NCBI GenBank assembly: GCA_026182355.1
Contig: JAPFBL010001105.1
Coordinates: forward strand, 1-64,000
Length of the DNA: 64,000 bases
Source of the DNA: Hermatobates lingyangjiaoensis
Taxonomy: Eukaryota > Arthropoda > Insecta > Hemiptera > Hermatobatidae
Direction: 5' to 3'
The notes under the pieces were generated by a model. It was given only the letters and a program-made list of their open reading frames with translations, had not been told where the DNA came from and did no database searches. A program made the translations under genes and the position numbers. Positions 1 through 10,290 of this stretch are shown one piece after another; the first letter of the stretch is position 1; every line of letters begins with the position of its first letter.

Positions 1-286
1 TGTCGAATGCTAATTTGAAATAGGCTGCCATTTAGAAATGAAATAACGTTTTAAAGTTCTCACCACCAGCAGTAATTACGAACTATAGAATAATGAAATT
101 TCGTGAAAACAATAAACTCAAAATTAGTAATTAACAAAAAAATCTTATAAAATTCCGATTATAGCAAAGGGATATATACTTATAAAAACTGCAAAACCAT
201 CTTGGAATAATGTATTATTGGCTATACTTTTCGATTTGTTTATATTTGTGAGGGCCATACTGAGATGGCTTCTTTTATAATAGTAT
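1..286. other. AT-rich, nothing recognised
   Basis: No gene or repeat family seen. Confidence 0.5.
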
Positions 287-868
287 AGATAAGGTTAGGC
301 TAGGTTGCAGTCGGAGTCTCACAAGGGAACACACACGTAGGCCGAGCATTGGCCCTTTGTGATACCACACAATGAAGATTGATTCTACAGTGGGAGTTCT
401 AAATTTTAGTGTATTTAGAATAGGCGGTCTTTAAGGAGTACCTGACATCGTACAGGCTCGGGACCGACTTTATTAACCTTCCGCATGAATAAACCGAGGG
501 CCAGGTGGGGATTGAACCCCGGTCCTATCAGTTCAAAGCAGTGGTGGAATTCAAATTTTTTAAGAACCGGTTCGTGCGAACCGGTGCTTAATATATTATG
601 AGTTCGGAAACTAAATTGTTTAGTTATATATAAGCTATATATATATGCGCAAATTACGTTGTCATACATGCACCAGTTATGTGAGTCACGCGACACTTGT
701 AGAGTTTGATAGTGGGCTTATTAATACAGGTCTGAATAGGGGTTTACGTAATTTTAACACCGGTTCGCACGAACCTGCTGAATCACGATGAATCCCGGTG
801 AATCCCATTATTTCCATCCCATCTCGCCATAAGAGGCGGCTACGTTAACCACTGAGCTATCCTGGTCC
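287..868 (-). mobile_element. tRNA-derived SINE (tail type 1) interrupted by another element
   Basis: The tail and body (287-538, reverse: TGGGGTTC-type B box, GTATCACAAAGGGCC, CCTACGTGTGTTCCC, AACCTAGCCTAACC) are separated from the A-box head (GATAGCTCAGTGGTTAACG, 830-868) by about 290 bp. The insert starts CAGTGGTGGAATTCAAATTT and holds two ACCGGTTCG-type inverted motifs, so it is probably hAT-like. Confidence 0.7.
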
Positions 869-1560
869 CAATAGTATAGATTACTTGTTAAGTTGTTAGT
901 GTCTATTTATAGAATTTTTTGTTAACGCCCTTCATAACTATGTCTTTAAAATGAGTTGAAAATTTGGAAATTTACATCTTTTAGTACATTTGTGTAATAT
1001 ACTTGTTGAATGTACTTACACATTTCAGTGCTTTTAATCACTAAACTGATAAGCGACTATAAGAATAAATATATTTCTTTTTATTTTTAATGATATTTAC
1101 TTAGTTGGTCTTGTGTAGTCATTTCAAGTATATTAAATTTCAATTTGTTTGAATTCGTACAATAACACGTAATTAGTACAGTTTTTATTTTTATTAAAAA
1201 ATGTATGGTATGTTTCGTAACAGGAAATTTATGACTGCACTAAATCGCAGCATGACTGGTGATGGAAGTTTAAGTGTTTACTCATGAGCAGGCAGTCCAT
1301 GAGCAGTCACGGAGTCAAGGAATTCAATTGGATAATGAACTGCTTCCTCATCACTAATCACTCTCTTTACTCACTTGTAAGTTCTTTCCTCGGCTTCATA
1401 TAGCGTAATGATTTGTTTGATGATTTTTTTCTCCCTGTTCATTAGTAAAGGTTGAGAATTGCTCGTTCACAAAGCTATTTATTCTGAATAGATAGTATAT
1501 CTTCAACTTTGGGAATCACCTTGTCAATAAGCTCAAATACACAATATATACATATATGAT
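869..1560. other. AT-rich, nothing recognised
   Basis: No gene or repeat family seen. Confidence 0.5.
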
Positions 1561-1564
1561 AAAA

Positions 1565-1685
1565 AGCTTTCACATAAACACGTGAAATAACAATCAATGA
1601 TCAAACCACAATAAGAAATGGGAAAACAAGACTAAGATCTTTCAACCGTAACAAGCGGTCTTCGTCAGAGTCAAAAACCCAACTC
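1565..1685 (-). mobile_element. HH-A element copy (PLE 5' end)
   Basis: The most abundant repeat of the window. Read on the minus strand it runs from GTTGGGTTTTTGACTC through the hammerhead-like core, then CTTAGTCTTGTTTTCCCAT, TTGTGGTTTGATCATTGATT and a hairpin TTTCACGTG...TGTGAAA, ending in AT-rich DNA. This copy is single-armed. Confidence 0.85.
1630..1672 (-). ncRNA. Hammerhead ribozyme-like motif, family HH-A
   Basis: On the minus strand: CTGACGA (1668-1662), an extra A, helix II GACCG/CGGTT closing a 7-nt loop, GAAA (1643-1640), helix III palindrome AGATCT, cleavage-position T, and helix I GACT/AGTC (1672-1669 with 1633-1630). All three helices can be drawn. Activity is untested. Confidence 0.7.
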
Positions 1686-1872
1686 TATATGATATATATG
1701 AAATATGAATATATGAATATGATATATATGAATATATGAAAATGAAATTAAAATTATCCAACAATACCTATTAGCCATACGTGTATATTTTCAATATAAA
1801 CATTTCTGTGAAGTTTGCGAAATACCGCTTAAAAGTTAATAACTTCGCTTAATTAATTAATTAATAACTTCG

Positions 1873-2165
1873 CTTCTACGAGGAATTTTCAATCGATTCA
1901 GTGCCTATATTTTAAGTTTTCATAAAGAAATTTAGTGTTAAGGTTTCAGCGCGCTATGTTTCATGGTGGCTGAGTTTACTCGTAACAAACATTTTTGCTT
2001 TAAACGTCCATAACATCACTTCTACGTTGAATTTCCAATCAATTTAGAGCCTATATTTTTAGTTAGTTATACACAAATCTACTGTCAAAGTTTGAGCTTG
2101 ATATATTTTATGGTGGCTGAGTTTACTTGTGATGAAATTTTGCAGACAATCTGACAAAGAGGCAG
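1873..2165. repeat. Two-copy tandem repeat, offset 146 bp
   Basis: CTTCTACG...GAATTT at 1873 recurs at 2019, and CATGGTGGCTGAGTTTACT at about 1962 recurs at about 2112 with a few changes. It is an old tandem duplication. I see no coding content. Confidence 0.6.
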
Positions 2166-2566
2166 AAATTTTTACAAAAGTTTCTCTAAAATTGGGTTTC
2201 TCTATGTATGAAACGTAAAGAAAACTTGAAATGAGTCAGTTCTAAGCAATGTACACACCTTTTTTTTATTTTTTATAGATATGAAAAACAATTGGATCTT
2301 TTGCGGAAATCAAACGTAGCGATTAATGTATCCGACTGATGCGGCGTGATATCTTACGTAACCAACATATAATGAAGAAATGAAAATATTTAGAGAAAAC
2401 TAGAAGCACGTATACTTACAACAAACAACCAGCACATGCGCAATAGAACATGGCATTAAATCTTATCTGGAGGATCAACGATTCCATATACAAATACTAT
2501 GTATGATCACAGTTGAAACAAAGAAATATTTATAGTTATTGGGCAAGTTCCACTGAGGTTAGTAAT

Positions 2567-2723
2567 ATTAGAATTATTATTAATGATGTCCATCATACCT
2601 CGTACAGTTTCTGTAGAGCTCAACCGGTAGTTGCTCTTGAAGATGTGAACCAGACAGACCCGAAACCGGTCGAGCTCTACAGAAACTTTACGAGATATGA
2701 CGGACATCATTAATAATAATTCT
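2567..2723. repeat. Foldback repeat with nested GAGCTC arms
   Basis: Outer arms (TAATATTAGAATTATTATTA and its complement, 2567-2623 with 2675-2723) enclose inner arms CTGTAGAGCTCAACCGGT and ACCGGTCGAGCTCTACAG. A degraded copy of one arm recurs at 3' position 53580-53655. The centre holds CTTGAAGAT...GAAACCGGTC, which only loosely resembles the hammerhead core. Confidence 0.65.
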
Positions 2724-2838
2724 AAATAAATATATACTATTTCTAAACGCGTAGTCGATATTTAACAATATTTTTTTTTAAAACGATATTATTTTAAACA
2801 TCACATACAAATTGTAATAACATTTAATTTCTTTTTAG

Positions 2839-2916
2839 CGCAGAACACATGCAAACAAAAAACACTTCATAATCTAATTGATGTCGCAGTAAATGGATTG
2901 GAAAAGCTGATTGAAA
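2839..2916 (+). CDS. Candidate small exon (78 bp), unassigned
   Basis: A TAATAAC branch-like sequence and a T-rich tract ending TTTCTTTTTAG precede a 78-bp segment that ends at a good donor, GAAA|GTGAGT. Only one of the three frames is open. It has the same phase 1-1 as the Ig exon and reads QNTCKQKTLHNLIDV, then AVNGLEKLIE. I recognise no domain, and the peptide does not look like an Ig V-set end. A 25-codon open stretch between plausible splice sites can arise by chance in AT-rich DNA, so this is a candidate only. Confidence 0.25.
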
Positions 2917-3041
2917 GTGAGTTATTCAGTTTTCCCTTAGGAATTTGTTGTCTGATCAATATTCAAGGCGTAATACTGGTTTATCAAAATCATATTTAGT
3001 GTTGAAAATCAAAATATATTCTCTTAAAATGAATAAAATTC

Positions 3042-3044
<3 letters not shown>

Positions 3045-3091
<47 letters not shown>
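3045..3091. repeat. (TA)n microsatellite
   Basis: Nearly pure TA flanking the HH-B foldback that follows. A second TA run lies at 3338-3360. Confidence 0.95.
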
Positions 3092-3095
<4 letters not shown>

Positions 3096-3098
3096 TAG

Positions 3099-3343
3099 TT
3101 CAATATAGGAAAAGAAACATAGAGAAATCAAAAGAACACACTTACAGTGTGGAGACTCCAGGGTCTCCAACCTTCTCTGAACCAGTGCACTTGGTTTCCC
3201 TCTCTTATCTCTCTTTAAGACGGTTCAAACCGAAAATTAGAGACTGTAAGTGTGTTCTTTTGATTTCTCTATGTTTCTTTGTCTATATTGAACTATATTT
3301 GTCCGTTTTGGATCGTGTTTCCAACGAAAAAAAAGTATATATA
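3099..3343. mobile_element. HH-B foldback (PLE 5' ends), flanked by (TA)n
   Basis: The arms GTTCAATATAGG...ACTTACAGT (3099-3151) and its complement (3241-3300) are joined through the HH-B body. The plus-strand core at 3213-3235 reads CTTTAAGA-C-GGTTCAAACC-GAAAATTA, so the first box is mutated and the hammerhead is probably dead. The right end CCAACGAAAAAAAAG runs into TA. Confidence 0.8.
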
Positions 3344-3424
3344 TATATATATATATATATTAATTCATTTTGTTAAAACAACAAAATGAACCCAACTGAT
3401 AAAATATAAATATATATATATGGA

Positions 3425-3575
3425 TTCCACATAAACACGTGAAATAACAATCAATGATCAAACCACAATATGACATGGGAAAACAAGACTAAGATCTTTC
3501 AACCGTCACAAGCGGTCTTCGTCTGAGTTGGGTTTTTGACTCTGACGAAGACCGCTTGTGACGGTTATATATATA
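3425..3575. mobile_element. HH-A foldback, plus arm cut within the ribozyme
   Basis: A full minus arm (3425-3530, core mutated to CTCAGACGA) is followed by a plus arm (3533-3567). That arm holds CTGACGA-A-GACCG-loop-CGGTT and then turns into (TA)n exactly where GAAA should begin. Confidence 0.8.
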
Positions 3576-3999
3576 TTAGTCAACTGCCATAGATAACTCA
3601 TTTTGTTAAAACAACAATTGCTTCTAAATAATTAACAAAGAAATATGCAAATAATATCTGTTCTTACTATTGCCGTGTCACTATTATTAACGTGATATCA
3701 TAACAGAAGAAAATAATCAAACACAATAACAAATTGCTTCAATTTCCTGCTTCAATGCATAATTGCATTTCGCATTCAATCATTGTTCTTTATTAGTCTA
3801 TTGTTGAAATTCAAAACTAGGTGAAAATAAATAATTTACCTCTATTTCTAAATTATCTTGATGGAAACATAAAAAACATACATTATATAAAAATTCTATT
3901 TAAAAATGATTGGCTTTTTATTTGGAATGACGATGAAATAAAAATAAAGTTAATTTATTGAACTTTAAAAGTATAAACAAACGATCACAAAATTATTTA

Positions 4000-4406
4000 A
4001 GTATAGTATGTCTTTTGAAGAAGTTAGATATCTTAGTTATATTTAGTAGTTGTGATAATTTGTTAAATAGGCTTGTCCAGAACTCTAAGAGAATGCGGGA
4101 AAACTATTGTGTATACAGAATTCCTTGCAAAGATTGCGAATTAGCTTACATTGGACAGACAGGGAAATTATTGGCAGAAGGTTTAAACAACATCAGTTTT
4201 CTGTTAGAAGACAAGATGATAAAAGTGCCTTGTTACTACACATTAGAAACAAAAATCACTTTATCAATTGGGAAAAAGCAAAGGAGTTGGTATTTATGTC
4301 ATGTGAAAGCGCCTTCATAAAAAGCTTTTCTAAGAGCTTAGTCAACACCAGTCAAGGCCTCTTTAAATTGGATCAATTTCTAATTGAAGAAATCGTTAAT
4401 CTTTAG
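4000..4406 (+). pseudogene. Penelope-like element: C-terminal GIY-YIG endonuclease fragment, frameshifted
   Basis: The first frame (4000 to about 4175) reads KKLDILVIFSSCDNLL, then NYCVYRIPCKDCE and AYIGQTGK. This is the linker and the first half of the PLE-type GIY-YIG nuclease (VYRIPC...YIGQTG). At about 4175 the frame shifts by one. The homology continues to 4406 as FKQHQFSVRRQDDKSALLLH, then IRNKNHFINWEKAKEL and a tail ending FLIEEIVNL, which matches the usual RLKQH...SAL..H....H.I.W..A layout. No reverse transcriptase precedes it. It is a dead 3' end of a PLE copy and the only endonuclease remnant seen here. Confidence 0.8.
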
Positions 4407-4572
4407 ACTATTTCAAATTTAATAGGAAAAATACTGTCAATGATGTCAATCTTCATTCAACTTTAAATCAAAATTCATAACCTACCTACAACTTGCATTC
4501 ACTTGCTCTCTGACGACGTGATAAACGAAAGGCGTCAGAGCAATTATCTTCAATCATTTGTGGTGAGTTACC

Positions 4573-4629
<57 letters not shown>

Positions 4630-4630
<1 letters not shown>

Positions 4631-4761
4631 TTATTAAAGAGTATGCCGATTTTCATTTTTGTCCTTTTTCTGTTTAATTTTTCAAGTTTCCTAAACTTAG
4701 TTTTCAACCCTTCAGGTAATATATACATCAATTCTCCATATGATTTATTACTGAACTCCAT
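4630..4761 (-). pseudogene. PLE N-terminal ORF fragment (minus arm of a foldback)
   Basis: Starting at the ATG at 4761, the minus strand reads MEFSNKSYGELMYILPEG, then LKTKFRKLEKLNRKRTK, then IGILFNKT, and runs into a (TA)n tract at 4577-4627. The pattern GEL.Y..P...R.LEKL.RK.T...ILFN..C is the N-terminal helical region of PLE proteins. The same sequence in opposite orientation follows at 4868-5037. Confidence 0.7.
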
Positions 4762-5037
4762 AAAATTAATCGAAGTTATAATTCTAAACTATAAAATTAT
4801 AGTTTATATTTATATAGTTTATAAACTATATATTTTATAGTTTAGAATTATAACTTCGATTAATTTTATGGAGTTCAGTAATAAATCATATGGAGAATTG
4901 ATGTATATATTACCTGAAGGGTTGAAAACTAAGTTTAGGAAACTTGAAAAATTAAACAGAAAAAGGACAAAAATGAAAATCGACATACTCTTTAATAAAA
5001 CATGTTTAAATTAAGGTCTGCTCCCAAAATATACTAA
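4632..5037. repeat. PLE foldback (inverted pair of N-terminal ORF fragments)
   Basis: Two arms of about 165 bp, near-identical in inverse orientation, are separated by an AT-rich self-complementary centre. They are flanked by (TA)n at 4577-4627 and 5037-5050. Transcription through it would give one long hairpin. Confidence 0.8.
4868..5037 (+). pseudogene. PLE N-terminal ORF fragment (plus arm), one nonsense codon
   Basis: The ATG at 4868 opens the same peptide as the minus arm. An in-frame TAA at 5012-5014 sits where sister copies have KEG. Reading past it, the frame still gives GLLPKYTN before the DNA becomes (TA)n. The short palindrome-rich spacer 4775-4855 joins the two arms. Homology ends at the same codon as in other copies in the window (41408-41515, 62630-62700). 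Confidence 0.7.
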
Positions 5038-5043
5038 TATATA

Positions 5044-5180
5044 TATATACTTAAAATAAACTTCTTCTCCTGAGGACGCTATAACGGTCGAATTATTGAA
5101 AAGTAGTCCTTTGTTACATTTTTTTCTATGTGTCACAGTTTATTTTAAGTATAATCAGTCTTTCCGGATCGTTTTTCCTT
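5044..5180 (+). mobile_element. HH-H element copy, degenerate hammerhead
   Basis: CTTCTTCTCCTGAGGACGCT...CGGTCGAATTATTG, then the family tail CTATGTGTCACAG, TTATTTTAAG and CCGGATCGTTTTTCC. The core at 5070-5092 has GAAT in place of GAAA and a damaged helix II. The better copy is at 45802-45829. Confidence 0.7.
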
Positions 5181-5307
5181 TATCTCATTTGTATATTTAA
5201 ACTTGATTCAAAGAAAGAATACATCCAAAGGAGATAATGAAGTAAGTCACTCCCATGAGAAGTGACGACAAATATGTGTTTTATATATATTATATTATAT
5301 ATATTAT

Positions 5308-5460
5308 GATCAAACCACAACATGAAATGGGAAAACTCAGTTGGGTTTTTGACTCTTTCGAAGACCGCTTGTTCCAGTTGAGAAATCTTGATCTTGTTTT
5401 CCCATTTCATGTAGTGGTTTGATCATTGATTGTTGTTTCGCGTGTTTATGTGAAATCTTT
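5308..5460. mobile_element. HH-A foldback, minus arm short, plus core degenerate
   Basis: The minus arm stops at GGGAAAAC (5337) and the plus arm follows directly as TCAGTTGGGTTTTTGACTC. In the plus arm the core is altered (TTTCGAAGACCGCTTGTTCC), so no intact hammerhead remains. Confidence 0.75.
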
Positions 5461-6234
5461 TTATATAGATTAGTATAATATATATTATATATATGTGTAT
5501 TATAATTGTGTAGGATTGTATTATCCATAGTTATTCAATATTTATAAATACAAATTTTATGTGTAAAAGTTGTTGTGTAAAAGTTTTTGGAAGTCGTAAT
5601 ATTTTTGGATAAATTCTAAATAACTTGACGTAAAATAAAACTTGTTTAAACGGCATGGCAAAAAGGGGTGCCATCTCTCTTGGTAGTAAACTTCGTTTTG
5701 TTTTCACTGGAGAAAGATAAATGGGTTTGTGACGTAGATAAATCTTTTGAAGGAATTCCTGAAACATCAGTTTTCTTGCTTATTAGGTTATGTAAACGAA
5801 AGAAAAATCATTTAATATTGAAAATTACATTTTCAAGGAAATTAGTTTTCTTCAATTTCATACTGAGACTATTTAGCAGTAACGTGATCATTTTTCAAAC
5901 ATATCATGTAAATACGTCACAATATTTTATTTTATCCAAGATTCGTCTCTCTAATTACATAATGGAATGTTTTACATTATTTTAAGATTTATCTATGTAA
6001 TCGTAAAATTAAAACAATTACATAAAAAAATCGACTAATATACTGATGAGTAGTGTGTGCAATGGTGCATGTTAATTTAGATTGGATTTATTTTAATGTA
6101 ATTAAAATTAATGAAATTAAATTAATTTTAAGCCATCTTCTACTGCTCACCAAGTTTATTACAATTATTTCAAGAAATACAGTAGTAGCTTTTTGATATT
6201 GTTTAGCAAGTCTATCAGTGTTAACTCGAAGGAT
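5461..6234. other. No recognised gene
   Basis: AT-rich sequence. Opposed open frames of about 80-100 codons around 5530-5985 overlap on both strands. Neither shows a domain or splice-site context, and I do not call either. Confidence 0.5.
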
Positions 6235-7005
6235 ACGGCAGCAGCTGTTGAATATTTGTGATTATATCCATTACTGTTATCTCAAGAAGTTCAGCTTCAG
6301 TCATTTGTTACTTCTCACCATGGACATTAAAGGTGCTACACGTAAATTCCTCACGTAAAGCTGCAACAGCCATTTGATACTTCTCACCATAGCCATCTCA
6401 AGAGAAGCGGCAGCAGACAATTTATACTTCTCACCATGCTTTTCATAGGTTTCTCAAAAGAAGTGGCAGCAGCCATTTTATACTGCTCACCATGCTTTTC
6501 ATAGGAGCCTTAAGAGAAGTGGCAGCAGACATATCATACTTCTCACCATGCTTTTTATAGGCGCCTTAAGAAAAGTGGTAACAGACATTTCATACTTCTC
6601 ACCATGTTTTTCACAGGTATCTCAAACGAAGTGGCAGCAGCCATTTCATACTTCTTACCATGTTCATCATGGGTGCCTGAAGAGAAGCGGCTGCAACTAT
6701 TTGATACTTTTAACCATGCTCATCACAGATACCTCAAAAGAAGTTGCAGTTGTTATTTGATACTTCTCACGATGTTTATCATGGGCACCTTAAGAGAAGC
6801 GGCAGCAGTCATTTCATACTTCTCACCATGTTCTTCATGGGCACCTTAAGATAATTGGCAGCGGCCATTTGATACTTCTCACCATGTTTATCATAGGTGC
6901 CTTAAGAGAAGCGGCTGTAGCCATTTCAACTTCTCACCATGTTTATCATGGGCACCTTAAGATAATCGGCTGTAGTCATTTGATACTTCTCACCATGTTC
7001 ACCTT
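6235..7005. repeat. 56-bp minisatellite, about 13-14 units
   Basis: The unit is TTCTCACCATG, a variable 10-12 nt, GCCTTAAGAGAAGCGG, then CAGCAGCCATTTCATAC. TCTCACC or its variant recurs at 6429, 6485, 6541, 6597, 6653, 6709, 6765, 6821 and 6877, an exact 56-bp spacing, with one 55-bp step at 6932 and a last unit at 6988. Because 56 is not a multiple of three, the open frames across it are not a repeat protein. Units are about 80-90% alike. Confidence 0.95.
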
Positions 7006-8384
7006 CTATCAACTGATATATCATATGTCATATCATAATACAAGCTACCTTTCATATTTCTCTCTTTTTTTTCTGTTATAGGTTACTGTTAATTATGATC
7101 TTTGCTGATAACTCTAATCGCCTCCACAACACATCGTGTAATTACAAGGCATTTGTACAGGAATGTGTGTGCTGTTACTTCTAAATTGAAAAATGAATAA
7201 TTTGTAAATCACTACCTTAATAATGCTCTTTATATAATCCATCAAAAAACATAACTGATCATTTATCTATTCACTAACTTGTAATAAAATTAATTTTATT
7301 AGTCATTACATAGCCTCGTCAGTTTAAAGTAAGAATGATTGCTGCCTAACAATGTTTTCATGAGGTTTCTTTTTTTTTCTTTTAGTTTGAGTTCATTTTA
7401 TGCAAATAGAAATACAAAAGGAGTAAAATATTTGATGTCAGAATTTATTTAGGAGGGACATTAGGGAGTGTTAGATGGAGGTTATATTGCCAAGCTTTGT
7501 TCCTCAAGCCTTGCAATAAGAGAGAGTGAGTGAGTGAGTTTGGGGGTGAAGATTTCTGAGTCTACTGCAAATTTCTGTTATTGTGTCTGTTTGGATGGTT
7601 TTAAGGCAAGCAAGAGACCTTCCTGTCTGATGGCGTGGGCGGGGGGCTACAGAATTCAATTCCCCCTGGGGAATATGCAAACCAGGACCCCAAGCCACAA
7701 AGCTTTACTAATTAGTTTAGCCCCCCCCCCAGCTTCTAGTCTACAGAACCCCTAGCAAGTCCTATTGTCTACTTAGTCTGCAGCACCTTTCCCACACATT
7801 TCTTCAATTTAATTTTATTAAAAATAACATTTTATGCTTTTCTTATTTTAAGTCAAGCAATTGCAGGTCTATGTTAAAAAAAAAGTATTTCAAATCCTTA
7901 TATGCAAATTTCTTCTCGTTGTACATTACGTTCAAAGAAATTACTCTTTTATCTACTAGTATAACTAAATAACTACTAGTAGTCAGAATTCTACCACACA
8001 GATAAAAATTTATGACATCATCTCAAAATTTAATTAAATTACAATATCATAACTTTTTTTGCCACAAAGAACAGAACTCGTCTGCTTGATAGTTTTACTT
8101 TAATTTTTAAAACCAATAAAATCTTCAGACAACGATGATTCATAGAAAACAATTTTTTTTTTTGCAAGTTTTATTTACATATTTGCTAGTTGGTAAACCA
8201 AACTAAATGTATTAAGTACTTGAAAATGTTTTTTTTTTTTTTTGAACATTTTAATTAGGAAAAGTTTTCAATTATGTTTCTGCTTGAATTTCTTTTTCAG
8301 TATTTCATTTTCCCTTCTGTTTGAAAATACCATCTACTTACCCTGTTTTCATAATCTATAATCAACATTTTTTTTCTTTTTCTT
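7006..8384. other. No recognised gene; AT-rich with T and C runs
   Basis: Contains a more GC-balanced patch at 7440-7790 with a C9 run at 7721. Short frames occur on both strands there, without domains. The rest is AT-rich with poly-T. Confidence 0.5.
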
Positions 8385-8800
8385 GGAATTTGGTCATGGT
8401 TAATATACGGAATCATCTTTTAGTCAAAGTTTCGTCTTTATTTTAAGACATTAAGGCATTAAGGGCTAAAAAAACTAACAAAAAACAAAAAAAAATCATA
8501 TCTACTTTACAAACACCATAACAAATTTAAAAAATTTACTTACTCAAGGCTATTAGACGTTATTAGAAGTCGGTATTAGTCTATTATAAGTCTATTAGAA
8601 GCTAGTCTTTAGTAAGTAAGTTTTTTGAATTTGTTATGATGATTGTAAAGTAGATATGACAAATGTCCATTGTTTCTTGTTAGTTTATAGCCCTGAGGAT
8701 GTCTTAAAATAAAGACGAAACGTTGGCGAAAAGGTGATTCCGTATATTAACCCTGACCTAATTCCAAGAAGAAGAAAAAGTGTTTATTAGTAATTTGTTG
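8385..8800. mobile_element. HH-C foldback (PLE 5' ends)
   Basis: The minus arm 8385-8470 (GGAATTTGGTCATGG...GTTTCGTCTTTATTTTAAG) and plus arm 8590-8800 are joined by self-complementary AAGTAAG/CTTACTT sequence at 8535-8640. The plus arm continues past the ribozyme as GGTGATTCCGTATATTAACC and AAGAAGAAAAAGTG. Confidence 0.8.
8690..8727 (+). ncRNA. Hammerhead ribozyme-like motif, family HH-C
   Basis: Helix I GCC (8690-8692) pairs with GGC (8725-8727). CTGAGGA 8693-8699, extra T, helix II GTCTT/AAGAC, GAAA 8717-8720, palindrome ACGT, then T at the cleavage position. All conserved positions are intact. Confidence 0.7.
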
Positions 8801-9097
8801 TCAAGAAAACAATGCCTTATAATCTATAATCTATTTGCAACATATGTTTAAGAACAGATCAATACAATTCTATAACAATCGACTGAGGTATAAAAAAAGA
8901 CAAACTAGAGAAGGAACAGTAAGTGTATTCAGCATCCAGTATTACATATTTCTTTATTACATCAAGATAAGTATAATTCAAAAATTATAGCTAATAAATT
9001 TTTAAGTTCTACTGAAGAGTTAAATTATAGAATCAAAAACTGCTTTGTAACAAATCTATTTTTGTAGGTCAACATGATTTAGTTCTAGCATTTTGCG

Positions 9098-9597
9098 ACT
9101 GGGGGGCAGGTTAGCTTTGTTGTTAACGTACTCGCCTCTGAATTGGAAGGTCCGAGATTCGATATCTACCTGGCTCTCGATTTATTCACGAGGGAGTTAT
9201 TCATCTGAGCATGTCGTCCCTCGGAGAGGACGTTAAAGCGTCAGTCTCTAGCCTGCACGATATCAGGTACTCATTAAAGATCCCTACTCTAAATACACTT
9301 GGTGTTCGGGTCCTGGGTCCGGGGTTCAATAGTCACTTTAACCTCGATTTATTCACGTGCTAGGTGAAATAATCTCAGCACGTGTGATATCAGGTGCTCA
9401 TTATAGATTCCTATTCTAAATACACTTGAGTTAAGCAAATTTAGGAGTCCCAAGGTAGAATCAACAGGTAATGTGGCTCGCACATTACTACAATGGGTGC
9501 CAAATAATAAAAGAGCCACAATTTCCACCCCTAGAACAACACTAAAAGGTGAAAGCCTTATAAGCGTGATAGTTGGAAAACAAATAACCAACAACCT
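9098..9597 (+). mobile_element. tRNA-derived SINE, tail type 2, partly duplicated body
   Basis: The head GGTTAGCTTTGTTGTTAACGT is a decayed A box and GAGATTCGATATC a decayed B box. The body (CTCGATTTATTCACG...GACGTTAAAG...CTCATTAAAGATCC) appears twice, from about 9170 and from about 9340. The 3' tail from 9460 (GGTAATGTGGCTCGCACATT, ATGGGTGCCAAATAATAAA, ACACTAAAAGGTGAAAGCC) is shared with the SINE at 34684. Confidence 0.85.
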
Positions 9598-9639
9598 TTT
9601 GTGACAGCTACAAAATATTTACTATCATTCTTTTGGCCT

Positions 9640-9965
9640 TCATTTTTTTTTAGCCAAATGAATCAATCTTGTCCGTGACTCAAATGAAGTGACTTTTCCA
9701 TGATGCATAATTCTTCCCAAACAATAGCGATCATCTACACTATGGGGTCCATTTTTGTGTAAAATATTAACTTGATCCATCAAAGACTCTTGACCGTGGT
9801 GAGATAACAAACTTTGGATACATACTCACACACCCACGCACACACACACACACCACACGAAATCATCGAAAAATTTCATAAGAAGACTACTGGGACCTCA
9901 AAACATGTAATTCAGTCAAACTCTCGAGACTGAATTTTTTCAAGATCACTATACTTTAATTATAG
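9640..9965. repeat. Dispersed repeat X, copy 1
   Basis: Matches 12090-12365 in the same orientation: ATTTTTGTGT, TTGATCCATCAAAGA, AAAACATGTAATTC, GTCAAA and CACTATACT occur in the same order and spacing. The class is unknown; it could be a LINE 3' end. A (CA)n stretch interrupts this copy at 9836-9856. Confidence 0.6.
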
Positions 9966-9989
9966 GAGAGTAAAATTTGGATTATTTTT

Positions 9990-10290
9990 TACTATGCAAA
10001 TAAATATAATAAACTTTCAACAACTTTAAAAAAAATTGTTTTAACAAATTTAAAATACATTTATTTTTAATTTGGAAATATTACAGTTGAAAAATTCCTT
10101 TACAAACGGTATTATATACATAAAATATAAAAACAATAGCCACGTCAAAATTTCAGGGTTTTTTGTTAGCTTTTTATGATCTTTTTTTCTATTTTCTCTT
10201 TTTAGACCGTTGAAATCCCCCCCCCCCCCCCCTCCTCATAAGTGCACCCAGGGTGGACCCGCCTGCCTTCTCCTTGCTAGGCCACTGTTT
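9990..10290. repeat. Dispersed repeat Y, copy 1, ending in a C run
   Basis: Shares with 46196-46490 the ordered blocks ATAAACTTTCAA, AAAATTGTTTT, AAAATACATTTATTTTTAAT, ACAGTTGAAAAAT, TTTTTTGTTAGCTTTTTATGAT and a poly-C run. The class is unknown. Confidence 0.65.

Noticed and set aside
2625..2690. Hammerhead in the 2567-2723 foldback
   Set aside because: CTTGAAGAT and GAAACCGGTC are present, but the segment between them does not pair.
6235..7005. CRISPR-like array
   Set aside because: Units are directly abutting with no unique spacers, and the window is eukaryotic. The same applies to 27945 and 47745.
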